From assembly GCA_016283195.1 (NCBI GenBank), contig JAEEML010000052.1:1-18927 (forward strand): a stretch of 18,927 nucleotides of DNA. The letters are read 5' to 3'. Shown here piece by piece: positions 15,619 through 18,927 of the stretch (the first letter of the stretch is position 1; each line of letters starts with the position of its first letter). The position numbers were made by a program, and so were the translations under genes. The notes beneath the pieces are model-generated. The model made no database searches. It saw only the letters and a list, made by a program, of their open reading frames with translations, and was not told where the DNA came from. This DNA is from Deltaproteobacteria bacterium. GTDB lineage: Bacteria; JAEEML01.

Positions 15619-16155
15619 ATGGCCGATGATGATCGTCCCAGACGAAGTTGGCGCGAAATAGACAATATGCGTGAGCGCAGCTATTACCGCAGCGATAATA
15701 GTAGCCCCGGCGGCAAAAGGCGGGCGAGGAAAGAAGAAATAGAGTCACGCCATTATAAGAGCGAACTGGACAAAATCTTCTCCGGCGGCTCACTCGCGCC
15801 TGGCATAGCCGAAAAACTGGCCGAAGCACCGGTTTCCGAAGAGAGCAAAGAGCGCCATGAGCTCATCAAAAAAATTCGCAGCGAGGAAAAGCCGGCTAAG
15901 CTCATGGAATATCTCACAAAACTCTACAAGATGAGTAACTCCCTGCCCAGAGTAGAAGATGTGCTCATTCCGGCCACCGAGCACAGTAATCCGGCCATTG
16001 CCCTCGCCGCGCTGGAACAGCTGAATGATCTCCTGGAAAACGACTTATTAAAACGAGCCGCCTTTTTAAAGCAAAAGCTAAAAAGCGTCATCAGCCTGGA
16101 TGAAGACGAAGAAGTGACGGAAGAGGCGCAGAATCTTTTGGCTAAATTACCTTAA
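15619..16155 (+). CDS. Conserved hypothetical protein with N-terminal SWREID motif
   Basis: The 178-residue, strongly charged, soluble protein starts with RRSWREIDNMRERSYY (8-23), followed by a basic disordered stretch. About 42-178 is all helical, with acidic residues near the end (EDEEVTEEAQ). From memory, short proteins with this SWREID opening occur beside such transporter genes in deltaproteobacteria; I know no function for them. AAAGGAG precedes the ATG by 8 bases, and the gap to the permease is 13 bases, so it belongs to the operon. Its last 9 bases overlap the convergent M23 peptidase gene. Confidence 0.75.
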   Translation: MADDDRPRRSWREIDNMRERSYYRSDNSSPGGKRRARKEEIESRHYKSELDKIFSGGSLAPGIAEKLAEAPVSEESKERHELIKKIRSEEKPAKLMEYLTKLYKMSNSLPRVEDVLIPATEHSNPAIALAALEQLNDLLENDLLKRAAFLKQKLKSVISLDEDEEVTEEAQNLLAKLP

Positions 16156-16977
16156 CCACTTTTTTAATTCTTCCCTAAAAAGATCGGCCGGATCAAAATA
16201 ATTGCCATGGAGTTTAGTGCTCCAATGCAGGTGGGGACCGGTGACGCGCCCTGATTTGCCCACAGCGCCGATGAGCTGCCCTTTTTTCACCATATCGCCG
16301 GTTTTTACATCAAGGCGCGACATATGAAAATAGAGCGATTGCAGCCCCTGGCCGTGGTCGATAATCACCAAACTGCCGGGATAAAAATGGTCCGGCGAAG
16401 CGAGAGCCACACGCCCGTCACCCATAGCGTAAATAGGATCCCCAACCTTGCCATCAAGATCTAAGCCGAAATGCACCGATTTTTGCACCCCATTAAAGAG
16501 GCGGCGCACACCAAAGGGGCTGGTAATAGCATCATCGCGCGGCCAGAAAAACTCGCCTTGCCAATGGCGTTCAGCGTCTAAATCAGCTAATGCCGCCTGG
16601 ACTTTAGCTCCCTCTTTTTTTATGCGGGCTTTAAGAGCCGGTGGTTTTTTATCCACAAATTTTTTATCGACCTTGAGAGTACTTGTTTCATATTCTGCTG
16701 CAATTACCGGTAGTTCCACACTTTCGCTATTACCATCGGCAGCACAGGCAAGCGTAGCTGTTGATTTACTATAAGCATGCGGCAATGAGGCAAAGGCGCA
16801 TTTTTGGCCATTGAGTACAAAAAATTCCAGTTTAGTATCAACAAATTGGCAACTGCTGACATCTTTTTTAAAATGCAATAAACTAAGGTGCCCGTTAGAA
16901 AGCGGCGGGATAACTTCTACTGTTTCTTGAGTGGAAAGCGCCATCAAAGAGGCCATTATTACAAAGTATTTTAACAT
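16147..16977 (-). CDS. Secreted M23 (LytM/lysostaphin-type) metallopeptidase
   Basis: The 276-residue envelope peptidase, probably acting on peptidoglycan cross-links, has a signal peptide (MLKYFVIMASLMALS). An N-terminal domain of beta-strand type contains a probable C43/C60 or C78 disulfide. A linker follows (about 100-135), then the LytM domain (about 150-265). The zinc ligands are intact: H169 and D173 in HFGLD, H251 in HLHWS; H218 (YFHMS) and H249 complete the active site. I chose ATG 16977 because GGAG lies 7 bases upstream and a signal peptide follows; the frame extends to 17130 but would run over the divergent promoter region. It may be an active hydrolase rather than a degenerate LytM factor. 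Confidence 0.9.
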   Translation of the reverse strand: MLKYFVIMASLMALSTQETVEVIPPLSNGHLSLLHFKKDVSSCQFVDTKLEFFVLNGQKCAFASLPHAYSKSTATLACAADGNSESVELPVIAAEYETSTLKVDKKFVDKKPPALKARIKKEGAKVQAALADLDAERHWQGEFFWPRDDAITSPFGVRRLFNGVQKSVHFGLDLDGKVGDPIYAMGDGRVALASPDHFYPGSLVIIDHGQGLQSLYFHMSRLDVKTGDMVKKGQLIGAVGKSGRVTGPHLHWSTKLHGNYFDPADLFREELKKWLR

Positions 16978-16980
16978 AGT

Positions 16981-17010
16981 TTGACTCCAAAGCGCCAAGC
17001 AGTCTATAAG
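16981..17010 (+). promoter_or_regulatory. Predicted promoter for hldE1-hldE2
   Basis: TTGACT (16981-16986) and TATAAG (17005-17010) are spaced 18 bases apart, each differing from consensus at one position. Transcription would start near 17017, about 60 bases before the hldE1 ATG. The -35 box lies only a few bases from the start of the divergent M23 gene, so the two divergent control regions overlap. Confidence 0.6.
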
Positions 17011-17014
17011 CAGG

Positions 17015-17041
17015 CTGCGACTTTCACTATAAGGGTCGCGG
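17015..17041 (+). repeat. Inverted repeat / possible hairpin at the start of the hldE1 leader
   Basis: CTGCGAC (17015-17021) can pair with GTCGCGG (17035-17041) over seven base pairs (one G-U), leaving a 13-base loop with TATAAG. It lies at or just after the predicted transcription start. It may be a leader structure or a DNA operator; there is no U-tract, so it is not a terminator. Confidence 0.35.
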
Positions 17042-17077
17042 CCGGGCTTGTCACAAAATGTGCCAAACGAGGAAAAT

Positions 17078-18058
17078 ATGCTCACGAAAAAACTGTTGTC
17101 TAAAATAGAAGCACTCAAAATTGCCATCATCGGTGATATGATTCTCGATGAATATATCTACGGCCAAACGAGCCGCGTTTCCCGCGAAGCGCCGGTGTTG
17201 GTAGTGCGCCATGAACGCGCTGAATACCGCCCCGGCGGTGCGGCCAATGCTGTGGCCAATGTAGCTGCCTGGCATACTACCGTTTATCCGCTGGGCTATA
17301 TCGGCAATGACGAAGGTGGGCGCCATCTCAAAGAACTTTTTACCGCTATGGGCTGCAGGCCGGATGGCTTGGTAGAGTGCCAAAACCGCCCCACTGCCGT
17401 TAAAAGCCGTATTTTGGCCGGGGCTTTCGGCACCATGCGCCAGCAGGTTTTGCGTCTCGACCGAGAACCGGATAACGCACCAAGCGCCGCACAACAGGCA
17501 AAATTACTGAAAAAACTCGATGAAATCAGCCGCGTTTGCGACCTTTTAATCGTTTCTGATTACGGCAGTCAAACAGTTTCCAAAGCCGTTATTGACAAGA
17601 TACGTGCTCTGGCCGCAGCCGGTTTGCCGGTTTATGTCGATTCCCGCTATAACTTGGGCGCCTTCAGCGGCGTTAAAGCCGTTACCCCCAATACCCCGGA
17701 AGCCGAAGCCTTTTGCGGTAAACCGGCCGAAACAGCCGCCGCTGTCAGCATAGCCGGTGAGTATATTTTGGATTCTTTGCAACTTAAAATGGCTCTGGTC
17801 ACTCGCGGCAGCCAAGGCATGGCACTTTTTGAGCCTGGCAAAAAACCGTTTTTAATTCCGGCAGATGGCAGCACGGAGGTTACCGATGTCACCGGAGCAG
17901 GAGATACAGTTATTGCCCTTTTTGCCATGGGGATAGAAGCCGGCATGAGCCCCAAAGAGGCCATGAAACTGGCCAATAAAGGGGCCGGTATTGTGGTAAC
18001 CCGCATGGGCGCCGCCACCGTAGATCCACAACAACTTCTGGAAGACAAAAATGCGTAA
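17078..18058 (+). CDS. hldE1: D-glycero-beta-D-manno-heptose-7-phosphate kinase (RfaE domain I)
   Basis: This PfkB/ribokinase-family enzyme phosphorylates D-manno-heptose 7-phosphate at C1 in the route to ADP-heptose for the LPS inner core. The 326-residue protein shows IAIIGDMILDEYIYG (15-29), GGAANAVANVA (53-63), TPNTPEAE (203-210, metal-binding Asn/Glu positions) and VTGAGD (271-276, catalytic Asp276). GAGGA precedes ATG 17078 by about 5 bases; the in-frame TTG at 17048 has no such site. In enterobacteria this domain is fused to the adenylyltransferase; here it is a separate gene whose end overlaps hldE2 by 8 bases. Confidence 0.93.
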   Translation: MLTKKLLSKIEALKIAIIGDMILDEYIYGQTSRVSREAPVLVVRHERAEYRPGGAANAVANVAAWHTTVYPLGYIGNDEGGRHLKELFTAMGCRPDGLVECQNRPTAVKSRILAGAFGTMRQQVLRLDREPDNAPSAAQQAKLLKKLDEISRVCDLLIVSDYGSQTVSKAVIDKIRALAAAGLPVYVDSRYNLGAFSGVKAVTPNTPEAEAFCGKPAETAAAVSIAGEYILDSLQLKMALVTRGSQGMALFEPGKKPFLIPADGSTEVTDVTGAGDTVIALFAMGIEAGMSPKEAMKLANKGAGIVVTRMGAATVDPQQLLEDKNA

Positions 18059-18542
18059 CTCACCAAATACTAAGGATAAAATTGTTACTCTTTCCAAGCT
18101 CTCGGAGCTTTTGCCGCCGCTTAGAGCGGCCGGTGCCAATATTGCATTAGCTAACGGTGCTTTTGATATGATTCACGTTGGTCATGTGCGTTATTTGCAG
18201 GCGGCAGCCAAATTGGCAGATATTTTGGTGGTGGCTGTAAATAGTGATTCATCCGTCAAAATGAGCAAGGGCAACTCACGCCCTATCATCCCAGAGGAGG
18301 AGCGTGCCGAAATGGTGGCAGCTCTGACCGGCGTTGATTATGTGGTTATTTTTAACGAAAAAAGCGTCTCTGAGGTCATTCGCGCTATCCGCCCGGATTT
18401 TCATGTAAAAGGCACAGATTACACCCCGGAAAATGTCCCGGAAAGCGCTCTGGTAAAGGAGTTTGGCGGCAGGGTAGTTATTGCCGGCGATCCTAAAAAC
18501 CATTCTTCCACACAGATCATTAAAAAGCTAAAAGACAACTAA
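18051..18542 (+). CDS. hldE2: D-glycero-beta-D-manno-heptose 1-phosphate adenylyltransferase (RfaE domain II)
   Basis: This nucleotidyltransferase joins AMP from ATP to heptose 1-phosphate, the next chemical activation step after the kinase and phosphatase. The 163-residue protein has NGAFDMIHVGHVRYL (35-49, with the HxGH motif at 42-45), KGNSRPIIPEEERAEMVAAL (73-92), IRPDFHVKGTDY (113-124) and SSTQIIKKL (152-160). Length fits the stand-alone domain. Start ATG overlaps the end of hldE1 (ATGCGTAA), with GGAAG upstream. No phosphatase (gmhB) or isomerase (gmhA) gene is present in the window. Confidence 0.93.
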   Translation: MRNSPNTKDKIVTLSKLSELLPPLRAAGANIALANGAFDMIHVGHVRYLQAAAKLADILVVAVNSDSSVKMSKGNSRPIIPEEERAEMVAALTGVDYVVIFNEKSVSEVIRAIRPDFHVKGTDYTPENVPESALVKEFGGRVVIAGDPKNHSSTQIIKKLKDN

Positions 18543-18613
18543 GCAAAATCCATTAGAGCACTTATCATTGGCACATTTCTTTTAACAACAATCTCTGTTA
18601 ACAGCATTACTAC

Positions 18614-18642
18614 TTGCAATTATAAATTTTGTTACAAATAAT
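18614..18642 (+). promoter_or_regulatory. Predicted promoter for the terminal lipoprotein gene
   Basis: TTGCAA (18614-18619) and AATAAT (18637-18642) are spaced exactly 17 bases apart in the AT-rich 160-base gap after hldE2. Transcription would start near 18649, giving a leader of about 54 bases. Match to consensus only. Confidence 0.5.
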
Positions 18643-18661
18643 GTTAATCGGTGCTCATTCC

Positions 18662-18683
18662 TATGGTTCAATTCTGAGCCATA
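18662..18683 (+). promoter_or_regulatory. 5'-leader hairpin before the lipoprotein ribosome site
   Basis: TATGGTTC (18662-18669) pairs with GAGCCATA (18676-18683) over eight consecutive base pairs, one of them G-U, around a six-base loop AATTCT. It ends 6 bases before the GGGAG ribosome site (18690-18694). There is no strong U-run after it, so it is more likely a leader structure (translation or stability) than a terminator. Confidence 0.45.
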
Positions 18684-18702
18684 CATTTTGGGAGAGTAAA
18701 CA

Positions 18703-18927
18703 ATGCAACACAAAATATGCAGGTATTTTTGGGTAGGCTACGGGCTGGCATTTTTATTAACCATTACGGCCTGTAAAAACGATCCAACCGCCGGTAAGAC
18801 ACCGGAAAAAGAGGGAGATGCCTGCTCGCAGGACAACAATTGCCCTACTCCGCTCATCTGCATAGAAAGTATTTGCCGCAAAGTTTGCGTTGCCGATAAA
18901 GACTGCGACAAAACCCAAGCTTGCAAA
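18703..18927 (+). CDS. Cys-rich lipoprotein, N-terminal part (3' end outside window)
   Basis: The first 75 residues are present. A signal peptide with a hydrophobic core (YGLAFLLTITA) ends in the lipobox ITAC, with Cys24 as the lipidation site. A short Asp/Lys/Glu linker follows, then a disulfide-type region with CSQDNNC, LICIESICRKVC and DKDCDKTQAC, a pattern common in secreted proteins of myxobacteria and relatives. GGGAG lies 8 bases before the ATG. The style resembles the Cys-rich tail at the left window edge and residues 567-615 of the VWA protein. Function is unknown. Confidence 0.85.
   Translation, partial: MQHKICRYFWVGYGLAFLLTITACKNDPTAGKTPEKEGDACSQDNNCPTPLICIESICRKVCVADKDCDKTQACK

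Noticed and set aside
16978-17130. N-terminal extension of the M23 peptidase to 17130
   Set aside because: It would add 51 residues before a clear signal peptide with its own ribosome site, and would cover the hldE1 promoter and start.
18582-18601. TTAACA-N8-TGTTAA inverted repeat after hldE2 as a terminator
   Set aside because: Six AT-rich base pairs with no following U-run; stability would be too low. It could be a weak operator, but there is no further support.
18738-18926. 62-residue minus-strand frame at the right edge
   Set aside because: Antisense to the lipoprotein gene, which has a ribosome site, lipobox and Cys pattern.

Overview
The window reads as chromosome of a Gram-negative, Myxococcota/deltaproteobacterial-type bacterium of moderate GC. 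The sequence grounds for this are: a von Willebrand (VWA) protein with six MopE-like Cys/Asp modules and a C-terminus of the MYXO-CTERM sorting type; Cys-rich secreted or lipoprotein fragments at both window edges; an outer-membrane TPR/beta-barrel protein; and LPS heptose genes. The lineage is an inference from gene families, not a taxonomic assignment. No tRNA, rRNA, CRISPR array, insertion sequence or phage gene was seen.

Layout. 1-140 is the tail of a Cys-rich protein, followed by about 390 bases of AT-rich convergent spacer. On the minus strand, 3547-530 holds a PP-loop tRNA-thiolation-type enzyme followed by the VWA/MopE/MYXO-CTERM protein. A divergent control region with a CRP-like palindrome and a perfect TATAAT box separates these from a plus-strand set (3694-6756): TPR + outer-membrane barrel, FecR-domain protein, and PduO-type cobalamin adenosyltransferase. 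This set collides tail-to-tail, with a 70-base overlap, with a minus-strand operon transcribed from 12165 down to 6687. That operon encodes a zinc-ribbon/TM/SH3/CX3C protein, aminopeptidase P, a coiled-coil protein with a Lys/Ala-rich tail, a 12-TM protein built of six repeated hairpins, and a deoxynucleoside kinase.

From a divergent promoter region near 12.2 kb a plus-strand operon runs to 16155: a class-I glutamine-amidotransferase-like hydrolase (peptidase C26), a membrane-anchored TPR protein with a pseudopilin-like C-terminal domain, an ABC ATPase, an ABC-2 permease, and a conserved SWREID-type small protein. The last four are coupled by overlaps or very short gaps and probably form one export-related unit. 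A minus-strand M23 (LytM) peptidase meets this operon head-on and is divergent from the split heptose pair hldE1/hldE2 (rfaE domains I and II). The window ends inside a Cys-rich lipoprotein gene with its own promoter and a 5'-UTR hairpin.

The least explained parts are the six-fold TM-hairpin protein with its coiled-coil neighbour, the zinc-ribbon/CX3C membrane protein that heads the same operon, and the sorted VWA/MopE protein co-transcribed with an RNA-modification-type enzyme. Intrinsic terminators are conspicuously absent at the two overlapping convergent junctions.
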